Source of the DNA: UKL13-2 sp038206765
Lineage (GTDB): Bacteria; Pseudomonadota; Gammaproteobacteria; Burkholderiales; Usitatibacteraceae
Length of the DNA: 64,000 nt
Assembly: GCA_038206765.1 (NCBI GenBank)
Contig: JBBRAM010000010.1
Span: forward strand, 67,686-131,685
Direction of reading: 5' to 3'
Part shown: positions 28,106-37,246 of the stretch, one piece after another
How positions within the stretch are numbered: position 1 is the stretch's first letter
How the letters are laid out: each line of letters opens with the position of its first letter
Position numbers and translations under genes: made by a program
Notes under the pieces: generated by a model
Told to the model about the DNA's origin: nothing
The model's database searches: none
Seen by the model: the letters and a program-made list of their open reading frames with translations, nothing else

Positions 28106-29038
28106 TTAAATGGCGGCGGTTAGTTCCGGCACTAGCGTAAACAAATCACCGACTAAGCCATAATCGGCCACTTGGAAAATCGGCGCTTCCGGGTCTTTGT
28201 TAATGGCAACAATGACTTTACTTTCTTTCATTCCGGCCAAGTGCTGAATTGCGCCAGAAATTCCAACGGCGATGTAAAGTTCAGGCGCGACAATTTTGCC
28301 CGTCTGGCCGACTTGGTAATCGTTGGGCACAAAGCCGGCATCGACAGCGGCACGCGAAGCGCCGAGTGCCGCGCCAAGCTTGTCTGCCAAGGGTTCCAAC
28401 AAAGCACGGTATTTATCGCCATCGCCCAAACCACGCCCACCGGATACAATCCGTTTGGCGGCAGCTAGTTCGGGGCGATCCGATTTGGAGAGTTCTTGCT
28501 TCACCACGCGCGATAAGCCCGCATCGGCCCCAGCTGCGATGTTTTCAATCGCCGCACTGCCGCCAGTGGCGGCAACTGCATCAAAGCCGGTGGAACGCAC
28601 CGTGATAACCTTGATAGCATCGGATGATTGCACGGTGGCAAATGCATTGCCCGCGTAAATCGGGCGGACAAAGGTATCGGCGGAATCGACAGCCACGATA
28701 TCAGAAATCTGCATCACATCAAGCATGGCCGCAACTCGCGGCATAACGTTTTTACCGAAGGCGGTAGCGCCCGCCATGATGTGCGAATAATCCTTGGCGA
28801 GGCCAACAATTAGCGGTGCTAAATTTTCCGCGACACTGCCAGCGTAGTGGGCTGCATCGGCTACCAATACTTTGCTGACACCAGCCACAGCGGCCGCAGC
28901 AGTAGCGGCACGAGCACATCCGCTGCCGGCAACCAGCACATGAATATCACCGCCTAATTTATGGGCGGCAGCAATAGTGTTGGTGACACCAGCTTTGAGA
29001 GATGAATTGTCGTGTTCTGCAATTACAAGCGTTGCCAT
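28106..29038 (-). CDS. etfA: Electron transfer flavoprotein subunit alpha
   Basis: The FAD-binding subunit of the heterodimer that collects electrons from acyl-CoA dehydrogenases and passes them to ETF:quinone oxidoreductase. The 310-residue protein has the N-terminal alpha/beta domain and the C-terminal FAD domain. The FAD-domain motifs are VSGGRGLGDGDKY, ASRAAVDAGFVPNDYQVGQTG and YIAVGISGAIQHLAGM, followed by INKDPEAPIFQVADYGLVGD. AAGGAT lies four bases before the ATG. It follows etfB by 122 bases and precedes the acyl-CoA dehydrogenase by 98. Confidence 0.97.
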   Translation of the reverse strand: MATLVIAEHDNSSLKAGVTNTIAAAHKLGGDIHVLVAGSGCARAATAAAAVAGVSKVLVADAAHYAGSVAENLAPLIVGLAKDYSHIMAGATAFGKNVMPRVAAMLDVMQISDIVAVDSADTFVRPIYAGNAFATVQSSDAIKVITVRSTGFDAVAATGGSAAIENIAAGADAGLSRVVKQELSKSDRPELAAAKRIVSGGRGLGDGDKYRALLEPLADKLGAALGASRAAVDAGFVPNDYQVGQTGKIVAPELYIAVGISGAIQHLAGMKESKVIVAINKDPEAPIFQVADYGLVGDLFTLVPELTAAI

Positions 29039-29160
29039 AATTATCCTTGGGAATACTGATGATGATTCGTCGCTTTTTCATTCAAAAAATCGCCGGGCTC
29101 TGCCTGCGATTTTTACCAATTAAGTCTGCGGGAAAGTAGGTTTTTACTTTTTCCAAAACG

Positions 29161-29910
29161 TCATATTACCTTCGCTTCATTTCGAAGTTTTTCGATCAGC
29201 GTTGCCACATCCGGCACCATGATGCCGCCTTTGCGTTTCGCGGGCTCAACAACTTTAAGCGTTTTTAAACGCGGCGTGACATCCACACCCAAGCTCTCAG
29301 GCGTAACCATATCGAGCTGCTTTTTCTTCGCCTTCATGATGTTTGGCAAGGTCGCGTAACGCGGCGTGTTCAACCGTAAATCGGTGGTGATAATCGCGGG
29401 CAGTTTGATGGCGACTGTTTCCATGCCGCCGTCAATTTCGCGCATCACTTCAGCCTCACCATTGGCAATCGTGACTTTGGATGCGAACGTGGCCTGTGGC
29501 CAATTTAAGAGTGCGGCCAGCATTTGCCCGGTCTGATTGGAATCATCGTCAATGGCTTGCTTGCCCAAAATCACAAGCTGTGGCGCCTCATTGGCAACAA
29601 TCGCTTTAAGCAACTTTGCCACGGCGAGTGGTTGAATCTCAGCGGCGGTCTCAACCAGAATCGCACGATCAGCACCCATAGCGAGTGCGGTGCGCAGTGT
29701 CTCCTGGCACTGCGTCACACCGATCGAAACCGCAATAATTTCGGTCGCAACACCGGCTTCTTTGAGCTTGACGGCCTCTTCAATGGCGATTTCATCAAAG
29801 GGATTCATGGACATTTTGACGTTGGCAATTTCAACGCCGGTTTGATCAGCTTTAACGCGGACTTTGACGTTGTAATCAACCACACGTTTGACTGGGACGA
29901 GAATTTTCAT
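29161..29910 (-). CDS. etfB: Electron transfer flavoprotein subunit beta
   Basis: The AMP-binding partner of EtfA. The 249-residue protein begins MKILVPVKRVVDYNVKVRV, the standard N-terminus, so I use the ATG at 29910 instead of the upstream in-frame codon at 29946. Other family motifs are MNPFDEIAIEEAVKLKE, GADRAILVETA, GKQAIDDDSNQTGQMLAALL (nucleotide-binding) and LPAIITTDLRLNTPRYATLPNIMKAKKK, whose recognition loop contacts the dehydrogenases. It is the first gene of the etfB-etfA-acd set. Confidence 0.97.
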   Translation of the reverse strand: MKILVPVKRVVDYNVKVRVKADQTGVEIANVKMSMNPFDEIAIEEAVKLKEAGVATEIIAVSIGVTQCQETLRTALAMGADRAILVETAAEIQPLAVAKLLKAIVANEAPQLVILGKQAIDDDSNQTGQMLAALLNWPQATFASKVTIANGEAEVMREIDGGMETVAIKLPAIITTDLRLNTPRYATLPNIMKAKKKQLDMVTPESLGVDVTPRLKTLKVVEPAKRKGGIMVPDVATLIEKLRNEAKVI

Positions 29911-30099
29911 GGGGATAAGTGCCTGCGAAGGGTTTCTAAAAAACAAAACGCGTTATTAAAACGATCGTTTGAATTATAGACGAGAACCACCCAAATCATC
30001 CATAAATACGAAGATTTTTATTTGATACAGAGGGGAACTTCTGGCACGGGGCATGACACTATCGTCCGCTTGCCCGCCTGGCCTTGGAAGGCCTGAACG

Positions 30100-31023
30100 T
30101 TACTTGGATTTCAAACGGTAGGCAATTTCGCCCACGATGCCGCGACGGAACGCCAATACGCACACCACAAAGGTTAAGCCCATGATGATCGTCACCCACG
30201 AGCCAAAACCAGAGAGGTAGTTTTGCATTGTAATGATGGTGGCCGCACCCAAAAACGGCCCCAGAATCGTGCCCATACCACCCAAGAGCGTCATGAGCAC
30301 GACCTCGCCCGACATTTGCCAACTCACATCCGTCAAACTGGCCAAGCCTAGCGAAAGGGACTTCAACGCGCCCGCCATGCCGGCCAAACCGGCTGAGATC
30401 ACGAATGCGAGCAATTTATATTTATCGACATCGTAGCCCAGTGACAATGCACGCGGCTCGTTCTCGCGGATGGATTTCAGCACTTGGCCGAACGGCGAAT
30501 GGATGGTGCGATAAATTACATAGAAACCAAACAAAAATGCCGCGAGCACGAAGTAATACATCGTTGTATCATCACTCAAACTGATCAAGCCCAGCAACTT
30601 GCCGCGTGGCACGCTTTGCAGACCGTCTTCCGCGCCCGTGAATGGAGCCTGCACGCAAATGAAATAAACCATTTGCGAGAGCGCCAGAGTGACCATCGCG
30701 AAATAAATTCCTTGGCGGCGCACCGCAAGCCAGCCCACGAAATACCCCATGATCGCCGCACCCGCCGTGCCCACCAGCACAGCCAGTTCCGGTGTCAGCC
30801 CCCATGCTTTGGCTGCGTAGCCGCAAAAATAAGCCGCCGAACCGAAGAACATCGCATGCCCAAACGACAACAATCCGGTGAAGCCAATCAATAAATTAAA
30901 GGCACAGGCAAAGAGCGCGAAGCACAGCACCTTCATTAGGAAAATCGGGTAACCGCCCACCAACGGCGCGGCTAGTGCGCAGACCAACAAAACACCGTAA
31001 AGAATTTTTGTGCGCTTATCCAT
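30100..31023 (-). CDS. livM: Branched-chain amino-acid ABC transporter permease (LivM type)
   Basis: One of two inner-membrane subunits of a LIV-type importer. The 307-residue protein has about nine hydrophobic segments. It also has the LivM signatures NLLIGFTGLLSFGHAMFFG near the N-terminus and ENEPRALSLGYDVDKYKL, which interacts with the ATPase, followed by GMAGALKSL. It begins 15 bases after livH. It is the last gene of its run, and I see no clear terminator downstream. Confidence 0.94.
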   Translation of the reverse strand: MDKRTKILYGVLLVCALAAPLVGGYPIFLMKVLCFALFACAFNLLIGFTGLLSFGHAMFFGSAAYFCGYAAKAWGLTPELAVLVGTAGAAIMGYFVGWLAVRRQGIYFAMVTLALSQMVYFICVQAPFTGAEDGLQSVPRGKLLGLISLSDDTTMYYFVLAAFLFGFYVIYRTIHSPFGQVLKSIRENEPRALSLGYDVDKYKLLAFVISAGLAGMAGALKSLSLGLASLTDVSWQMSGEVVLMTLLGGMGTILGPFLGAATIITMQNYLSGFGSWVTIIMGLTFVVCVLAFRRGIVGEIAYRLKSK

Positions 31024-31038
31024 ATCTGCGTTTATCGC

Positions 31039-31926
31039 TCATTTTTCGCGGCCAAACAAACCGGCCGGGCGAATCAGCAGCACGATGGCCATAATAATAA
31101 ACACCACAGTCGCTGACGCTTCCGGATAAAAAACCTTGGTCATTCCTTCAATTAGGCCGAGCGCCAAACCGGTGATGACCGCACCCAAAATTGAGCCCAT
31201 GCCGCCAATCACTACCACCGCAAAAACCACGATAATGATGTTGGAACCCATTAGCGGATTCACCTGATACACGGGCGCAGCCAACACGCCCGCAAGCCCC
31301 GCAAGCCCCACACCAAATGCGTAGGTAAGCGTCACCATCAACGGCACATTGATACCGAACGCTTGCACCAACTTTGGGTTCTCAGTCCCCGCCCGTAGAT
31401 ACGATCCCAAGCGCGTGCGCTCGATCACAAACCATGTTGCCAAGCAAACCGACAAGCAAGCCACAATCACCCAAGCGCGGTATTTAGGCAGCATCATAAA
31501 GCCTAGATCAAATGCGCCTTTGAAGACATCCGGCAAATCATAAGGCTGGCCGGAGACGCCATATTGATCGCGGAAAAAACCTTCAATAATTAGCGCCAAA
31601 CCAAAGGTGAGTAGCAAGCCGTAAAGGTGATCGAGCTGGTACAGCCAGCGCAGCATCGTTTTTTCAACCACCGCACCGACCACTGCCACCCCCAGCGGCG
31701 CTAACAGCAGCGACCACCAGTAATTCACCTCAAAATGCTTCAACAGCAGCCACGAGAAAAATGCGCCCATCATGTAGAAGGCACCGTGCGCGAAATTCAC
31801 CACATTCAACATGCCAAAAATAACCGCCAGCCCGAGCGAGAGCATTGCGTAGAACGAGCCGTTAACGAGCCCGATCATGAGCTGTCCCATCAGTGCCTGA
31901 ATTGGTACGCCGAAAATTTCTGTCAT
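31039..31926 (-). CDS. livH: Branched-chain amino-acid ABC transporter permease (LivH type)
   Basis: The second LIV inner-membrane subunit. The 295-residue protein has the LivH signatures GLVNGSFYAMLSLGLAVIFG, NVVNFAHGAFYMMGAF, ERTRLGSYLRAGTENPKLVQAFGIN (ATPase contact loop) and VVIGGMGSILGAVITGLALG. It sits 272 bases downstream of the substrate-binding protein gene and 15 bases upstream of livM. No strong ribosome site precedes the ATG. Confidence 0.94.
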   Translation of the reverse strand: MTEIFGVPIQALMGQLMIGLVNGSFYAMLSLGLAVIFGMLNVVNFAHGAFYMMGAFFSWLLLKHFEVNYWWSLLLAPLGVAVVGAVVEKTMLRWLYQLDHLYGLLLTFGLALIIEGFFRDQYGVSGQPYDLPDVFKGAFDLGFMMLPKYRAWVIVACLSVCLATWFVIERTRLGSYLRAGTENPKLVQAFGINVPLMVTLTYAFGVGLAGLAGVLAAPVYQVNPLMGSNIIIVVFAVVVIGGMGSILGAVITGLALGLIEGMTKVFYPEASATVVFIIMAIVLLIRPAGLFGREK

Positions 31927-32198
31927 GGTTTACGAGATTTGTTGTTGTTTTGAAGTCGTTATTTTTGGCGTAATGGTCGCAAGCATAGCTGAAGTGCCTA
32001 TCTAAAAACTGTCGCTCCAAAAGCGGTGTCACTGATCGACAAAGCTGCTGATCTGAATCTGCCGGCTGGAATCCGCTTATCGTCGTGTCATGTGGCGCAA
32101 CGAAAAAGCAGATTCCGCAAACCCCGAAAGCGATCTCCATCGAACGGTAGCTCGAAATGACAGTTTTTTTACCACTTGAGGTCTGATGCCAGCCAAAT

Positions 32199-33428
32199 TT
32201 ATTTCTTCAACGCTGCGCAACGTGACATTGCCAGAGGCTGGAACGCATCGTCCCCCTTGACCGTGCCTTTGAGCTTGTAGTAATCCCAAGGTGCTTTGGA
32301 TTCTGCTGGCGTTTTCACTTGGAATAAATACATATCGTGCACCATCCGGCCATCTTCACGAATCTTGCCGCCTTTGGCGAACATATCGTTGATCGGCGTT
32401 TCTTTCATTTTTTTCAATACCGCTGCAGTATCGTCAGTGCCAGCTGCTTTGACGGCATTCAAATAATGCAGGACCGAAGAATAAACCGCCGCGTGATTGG
32501 AGTTTGGCTTTTTCTTCATGCGTTCTTCATACCGCTTCGCCCAAGCGCGGGTTTCGGGATTCATATCCCAGTACCAGCCTTCAGTGAGATACAAACCTTG
32601 CGCGGTGTTGAGACCAACTGAATGCACATCGGTAATCAACATCAGCAATGCGGCCAAGTTTTGGTTTTTGGTAATACCGAATTCAGATGCGGCCTTGATG
32701 CTGTTCACCGTATCTAGACCCGCATTTGCCAAGCCGATAATTTTGGCTTTGGATGCTTGAGCTTGCAGCAAGAACGATGAAAAATCGCTGGTTGATAGCG
32801 GGTGACGCACTGCCCCGAGAACCTTGCCGCCAGCCGCCTTCACAACATCGCCCGTGTCTTTTTCCAACGAATGGCCAAAGGCATAATCGGCTGTTAAGAA
32901 GAACCAGCTGTCGCCGCCGTCTTTGACGATTGCTTTGCCCACCACGTTGCCCAATGCAATCGTATCCATCAGGTAATGAATACCAGAATTTGGCGAACAC
33001 TCTTCATTGGTGAGCTTTGATGAGGCTGCACCTGTTACGACCGTAATTTTATTTTTCTCCTTGCCTAAGCCTTGTACCGCAATAGCCACGGCGGAGTTTA
33101 AGTTCTCAAATGTTGCATCGACTTTATCGCGATCAAACCATTGTTGTGTCACGTTCTTGGCAACGTCAGCCTTGTTCTGATGATCCGCACTGACGATCTC
33201 AATGGTTTTCCCGAACATCTTGCCGCCGAAATCTTCGATCGCCATCTTGGCAGCCGTCACCGCGCCGGGTCCGCCATAATCAGCGTAGACACCCGACATA
33301 TCAGTTAGTACACCAATTTTCACAACATCATCGGATGCCTTACCTGGTGCTGGTGCCTGCCCAAACGCGACACCTACGGCCAAACCTAATGTTGCCGCAA
33401 CCAAACCTGCCAAACGTTTTTGTTTCAT
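32199..33428 (-). CDS. Periplasmic substrate-binding protein of the LIV transporter
   Basis: A 409-residue periplasmic binding protein (Peripla_BP_6 type I fold). A signal peptide ends near VAFGQAPAPG. The mature part opens VKIGVLTDMSGVYADYGGPGAVTAAKMAIEDFGG, the family hallmark, and includes WFFLTADYAFGHSLEKD and VKTPAESKAPWDYYKLKGTV at the end. Related proteins bind branched-chain amino acids, amides, urea or aromatic acids, so leucine/valine specificity is inferred from nearby valine genes. AGGAGG lies eight bases before the ATG, the strongest site in this region, fitting the high expression usual for binding proteins. A sigma-70-like promoter is annotated upstream. Confidence 0.93.
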   Translation of the reverse strand: MKQKRLAGLVAATLGLAVGVAFGQAPAPGKASDDVVKIGVLTDMSGVYADYGGPGAVTAAKMAIEDFGGKMFGKTIEIVSADHQNKADVAKNVTQQWFDRDKVDATFENLNSAVAIAVQGLGKEKNKITVVTGAASSKLTNEECSPNSGIHYLMDTIALGNVVGKAIVKDGGDSWFFLTADYAFGHSLEKDTGDVVKAAGGKVLGAVRHPLSTSDFSSFLLQAQASKAKIIGLANAGLDTVNSIKAASEFGITKNQNLAALLMLITDVHSVGLNTAQGLYLTEGWYWDMNPETRAWAKRYEERMKKKPNSNHAAVYSSVLHYLNAVKAAGTDDTAAVLKKMKETPINDMFAKGGKIREDGRMVHDMYLFQVKTPAESKAPWDYYKLKGTVKGDDAFQPLAMSRCAALKK

Positions 33429-33472
33429 GATGAAACCTCCTCGTTATTGAATTAAACACTTTAACTACATTT

Positions 33473-33501
33473 TTTATATTTTCAAAGCACGTCCAAATCA
33501 A
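33473..33501 (-). promoter_or_regulatory. Sigma-70-like promoter for the LIV binding-protein gene
   Basis: On the minus strand TTGATT (33496-33501) and TATAAA (33473-33478) are separated by exactly 17 bases. Four of six and five of six positions match consensus. Transcription would start about 40 bases upstream of the ATG at 33428. Confidence 0.5.
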
Positions 33502-33568
33502 TCTTGTTTACCGTTTTACCAACCCTAATCGCTGTTTTTAACCGCAATTTTTAAACCATCATTGATCG

Positions 33569-34312
33569 CTACACGCCCAAAAACTCGTGCAACATTTCGG
33601 TCTTCGCGGCAAGTTCATGCTTTTCGACCACCGCGGCAATTTGCCCGTGTTCCATCACGTAATGGCGGTCCGCCAGCGGCGCAGCAAAACGGAAATTTTG
33701 CTCAACCATGATGATCGTAAAACCCTTTGCTTTCAATTCACGGATTACGCGCGCCAACGTCTGCACGATCACAGGCGCTAATCCCTCGGTGATTTCGTCT
33801 AGCAACAAAATATCCGCGCCCGTCCTTAGGATACGCGCCATTGCTAGCATTTGCTGCTCGCCACCGGAGAGCCTGGTGCCCTGGCTGGTGCGGCGTTCTT
33901 TTAGGTTGGGGAACATGGCGTAAAGCTCATCAACACTCAACCCCTTATTACCGCTCAACCCAGCACCAACCTTGGGTAGCAACAATAAATTTTCTTCGCA
34001 GCTCAAGCTCGAAAAAATGCCGCGCTCTTCCGGGCAATAGCCAATCCCCAGCCGCGCGATTTTGTGCGGCGCCAAGCCGATGGCTTCAGCACCATTAATC
34101 TTGATTGAGCCGATGCGCTTGCCGGTCAAGCCCAAAATCGCCTTTAAAGTTGTCGTGCGGCCCGCACCGTTTCGGCCGAGCAACGTGATCAGCTCACCCT
34201 TCGCCACATTGAGAGAAACGCCATGCAAAATATGCGATTCTCCGTAGTACGCGTGCAGGTTTGAGATGGAGAGGGCCGCCTCAGTAGCCGCTGGCTCCAA
34301 TACAGCACTCAT
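33569..34312 (-). CDS. livF: LIV transporter ATP-binding protein (LivF type) with Walker A Arg
   Basis: One of two ATPases of the LIV importer. The 247-residue protein has signature RLSGGEQQMLAMAR, Walker B DILLLDEITEGLAP and switch segment MVEQNFRFA. The Walker A loop reads GRNGAGRTTT: the usual Lys is Arg, encoded CGC near 34170. In other respects the protein is a normal LivF (YCPEERGIFSSLSCEENLLL). Its start overlaps the livG stop by four bases (ATGA). LivF/LivG normally form a heterodimer, so a weakened site in one subunit could be tolerated; the effect on ATP hydrolysis is unknown. Confidence 0.93.
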   Translation of the reverse strand: MSAVLEPAATEAALSISNLHAYYGESHILHGVSLNVAKGELITLLGRNGAGRTTTLKAILGLTGKRIGSIKINGAEAIGLAPHKIARLGIGYCPEERGIFSSLSCEENLLLLPKVGAGLSGNKGLSVDELYAMFPNLKERRTSQGTRLSGGEQQMLAMARILRTGADILLLDEITEGLAPVIVQTLARVIRELKAKGFTIIMVEQNFRFAAPLADRHYVMEHGQIAAVVEKHELAAKTEMLHEFLGV

Positions 34313-35073
34313 ACTGCCTCCATCTCTGAACTGCCAACATACGCTTCCAACACCTGCACATTTTTTGAGACTTCTGCATAGGGCCCCTCAGCAAGCACCG
34401 AGCCACGCGCCAACACGGTGATGGTATTGCATAAATTCGCCACCACGCTCATGTTGTGCTCAACCATCAGTACTGTGCGATTGGCCGACACTTTGCGAAT
34501 CAGCTCTACCACCCGGCCAACATCCTCATGCCCCATGCCCTGCGTGGGTTCATCGAGCAACATCAGCTCAGGATCAACCGCCAACGTTGTGGCAATCTCC
34601 AATGCACGCTTGCGGCCATAAGGGAGAGACACCGTTTCGATATCGGCGAATGATTCAAGATCGACTTCTGCCAGCAACTGCATCGCGCGGTCATTTAAAT
34701 GCGACAGCGATGCGTCGGACTTCCAAAAATGAAAACTTGTGCCGAGCTTGCGTTGCAAGGCCACCCGGACGTTTTCCATCACCGTTAGATGCGGAAACAC
34801 GGCGGAAATCTGGAACGAGCGAATCACGCCGCGGCGCGCAATCTGTGCGGGTTCCTCGGCAGTGATATCGACACCGTTATAAACAATACGGCCAGATGTG
34901 ACCGGCAAAAATTTAGTGAGTAGATTAAAAACGGTTGTCTTGCCCGCGCCGTTCGGGCCAATCAACGCGTGAATGCTGCCACGCACGATTTTCAAATTCA
35001 CCCCATCAACAGCCGTAAAGCCGCGAAACGCCTTGGTGAGATTTTGGGTTTCGAGGATGTAATCAGCGTTCAT
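34309..35073 (-). CDS. livG: LIV transporter ATP-binding protein (LivG type)
   Basis: The partner ATPase of LivF. The protein (254 residues from this start) has a normal Walker A (GPNGAGKTTVFNLLT), Walker B (LMLLDEPTQGMG) and switch His (MVEHNMSV). It also has the LivG-type insert GRIVYNGVDITAEEPAQIARRG. The signature region, ETVSLPYGRKRALEIA, is the usual LivG variant. I place the start at 35073 (MNADYILETQNL) since the family begins there; the open frame runs to 35127, and neither codon has a good ribosome site. It overlaps livF by four bases. Confidence 0.92.
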   Translation of the reverse strand: MNADYILETQNLTKAFRGFTAVDGVNLKIVRGSIHALIGPNGAGKTTVFNLLTKFLPVTSGRIVYNGVDITAEEPAQIARRGVIRSFQISAVFPHLTVMENVRVALQRKLGTSFHFWKSDASLSHLNDRAMQLLAEVDLESFADIETVSLPYGRKRALEIATTLAVDPELMLLDEPTQGMGHEDVGRVVELIRKVSANRTVLMVEHNMSVVANLCNTITVLARGSVLAEGPYAEVSKNVQVLEAYVGSSEMEAV

Positions 35074-35325
35074 AGGGTTGCGGTCGATGGGTTGGACGGA
35101 CTTGTACAGGACTAGCAACAAATGCATTCAAACAACAACACTAATCATCTCAGATTTTTAATCGGCGCGGTACATAGAGTTGATTGTTTTGGATCAAAAA
35201 TATCGACACTGGTCGGAATATTTTTTGACATTAGGTAAGGTTAGGCGAAATTATTTGTCCAGAACAGGCGACAGCTCAAACGGCAGTGCGCACAATGAAA
35301 TCGATATTGAATAGCTAAAACTTGC

Positions 35326-35577
35326 CTAACTTGCTGAATGAACTTCAATTGCTCGGCTGTGCATAAAGCGATCAAAGAGAAGGCGTACGTTTATTGGGTT
35401 ACTTGCCTCACCGAAAAAAAACGATACAACCGCTAACACAATCTTGATGTTAAAAAATACGAAGCAACACTCCGTTAGGTAGTCTTCAAGTTGATCGGCT
35501 AATTCAGGACTGGCACAAGTTAAAACGGTGCCATATTCTTGTGATTCAAATATTTCCACAGTTCCATATGTTTTCAT
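35326..35577 (-). CDS. Small orphan protein in AT-rich DNA
   Basis: An 83-residue protein I cannot place. It begins MKTYGTVEIFESQEYGTVLT, has an acidic middle (ELADQLEDYLTECC) and one hydrophobic segment of about 20 residues (FVFFNIKIVLAVVSFFFGEA), then a basic C-terminus. The hydrophobic part may cross the membrane. AAGGAG lies four bases before the ATG at 35577, an excellent ribosome site, which is the main argument that it is a gene. It stands alone between livG and tldD, in DNA visibly richer in A and T than either neighbour, so recent acquisition is possible. Confidence 0.55.
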   Translation of the reverse strand: MKTYGTVEIFESQEYGTVLTCASPELADQLEDYLTECCFVFFNIKIVLAVVSFFFGEASNPINVRLLFDRFMHSRAIEVHSAS

Positions 35578-35724
35578 TTTTCTCCTTGTCACGATATTTA
35601 TTTCTCAATAAAAAACGTGCCCCGCATGATCGAAATGGCTATGGAGTAGCAAATTGTCAGTTCAGAACATTTCAATCAAAAGTTTAGTCCACACCAAAAC
35701 CGAAAAATCAAAACTGAATTTTCA

Positions 35725-37185
35725 TCACGCCGTCCCTCCCACCGTCAGGCCCTCAATCCGCAGGGTCGGCTGACCCACACCCACCGGTACGCTCTGCCCT
35801 TCTTTGCCGCAAACGCCCAAGCCACCGTCCAGTTGCATGTCGTTGCCGATCATCGTGATTTGCTTGAGTGATTCGATGCCGTTGCCGATTAACGTTGCGC
35901 CTACCACCGGGTACAAAATTTTACCGTTCTCGACCATGTAAGCCTCAGAGGCTGAGAACACAAACTTACCGCTGGTGGTATCGACCTGTCCACCGCCGAA
36001 ATTGACCGCGTACAGGCCCCGCTCAATCGACGCAACAATTTCTTCATTCGTTTTATCGCCGCCGAGCATGTAGGTGTTGGTCATTCGCGGCATGGGGATG
36101 TGCGCGTAGGATTCGCGCCGGGCGTTGCCGGTAACAGGGACATTCATCAAACGAGCATTCATCGAATCCTGCATATATCCTTTTAAGATACCGTCTTCAA
36201 TGAGCACGTTTCGCTGTGTGATATTGCCTTCATCATCCATATTGAGCGAGCCGCGCCGATCTTGGATTGTGCCGTCATCAATCACCGTCACGCCTTTGGC
36301 GGCGATTTGCTCGCCGATGCGCCCTGAAAAAACAGAGCTGCCTTTGCGGTTAAAATCGCCTTCCAAGCTGTGGCCAACCGCCTCGTGCAACAAAATGCCA
36401 GGCCAGCCTGGGCCCAGCACGACTGTCATTTGTCCACCGGGCGCGGGGCGCGCGTCGAGATTAATCAAGGCCTCGCGTACACCGGCCTCGGCATAGGCTT
36501 TCAAAATTTCATCGGTAAAATAACGGTAATCAAACCGCCCGCCACCACCGGTTGAACCCTGCTCCCGGCGGCCATTTTGCTCGGCAATGACCGTTAGACC
36601 GATGTGTACGAGTGGCCGCACATCCGCGGCCATCACACCGTCATGGCGTGCAACCATCACAACTTCGTATTCGCCGGATAGCCGCCCCATCACTTCTTTG
36701 ACGCGTGGATCAATCGCTCTTGCAAACTGTTCAAGACGTTCTAAAATTTTGACCTTCTCCGCATCCGAAAAGGCCGATACCGGATCGTTGGGCAGATAGA
36801 GTGACCGGCCTAGTTTAACGGTCGATGTTGCAACCTTCCCAGCCGAGCCATCGGATCCCGCCCGCGCAATGCTCCGCGTGGCAATCGCCGCATCTCGTAT
36901 TGCGGGCAGCGTGATGTCGTCCGAATACGCAAACGCCGTTTTTTCCCCAGCAACGACACGTACTCCGACACCTTGGTCGATATTAAAACTACCTGATTTC
37001 ACGCGCCCTTCTTCCAAGCTCCAGCTTTCCGAACGGGAGTATTGGAAATATAAATCGGCGTAATCCGCGTTGTGGGTCATGATGTCGCCAAACACACTAT
37101 TGATCGATAATTCGGTCAAGCCATATGGCGTTAACAACGTTTGTTGCGCGATTTGAATGGATGTTTCGGCTTGTTGGTTTTGCAT
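35725..37185 (-). CDS. tldD: Metalloprotease TldD
   Basis: A subunit of the TldD-TldE zinc peptidase, which in enterobacteria trims leader peptides and degrades the CcdA antitoxin. The 486-residue protein has the catalytic HEAVGHSLEGD motif with its Glu and two His. It also has family motifs SYAHIPMPRMTNTYMLGG, FGGGQVDTTSGKFVFSASEAYMVENGK and DGGLGVCGKEGQSVPVGVGQPTLRI. AAGGA lies before the ATG. tldE (pmbA) is not in this window. It follows the nitrilase gene by 61 bases on the same strand. Confidence 0.96.
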   Translation of the reverse strand: MQNQQAETSIQIAQQTLLTPYGLTELSINSVFGDIMTHNADYADLYFQYSRSESWSLEEGRVKSGSFNIDQGVGVRVVAGEKTAFAYSDDITLPAIRDAAIATRSIARAGSDGSAGKVATSTVKLGRSLYLPNDPVSAFSDAEKVKILERLEQFARAIDPRVKEVMGRLSGEYEVVMVARHDGVMAADVRPLVHIGLTVIAEQNGRREQGSTGGGGRFDYRYFTDEILKAYAEAGVREALINLDARPAPGGQMTVVLGPGWPGILLHEAVGHSLEGDFNRKGSSVFSGRIGEQIAAKGVTVIDDGTIQDRRGSLNMDDEGNITQRNVLIEDGILKGYMQDSMNARLMNVPVTGNARRESYAHIPMPRMTNTYMLGGDKTNEEIVASIERGLYAVNFGGGQVDTTSGKFVFSASEAYMVENGKILYPVVGATLIGNGIESLKQITMIGNDMQLDGGLGVCGKEGQSVPVGVGQPTLRIEGLTVGGTA

Positions 37186-37246
37186 AAATTCCTTGATGAT
37201 TATTCTGGCAGCTTATAAAAAAATTATTTGCGAATTGTTCAACCGC

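Noticed and set aside
31927..32198. Attenuator or small RNA between the binding-protein and livH genes
   Set aside because: The 272-base gap has no strong hairpin with a T-run on the minus strand, and no small frame with a ribosome site.
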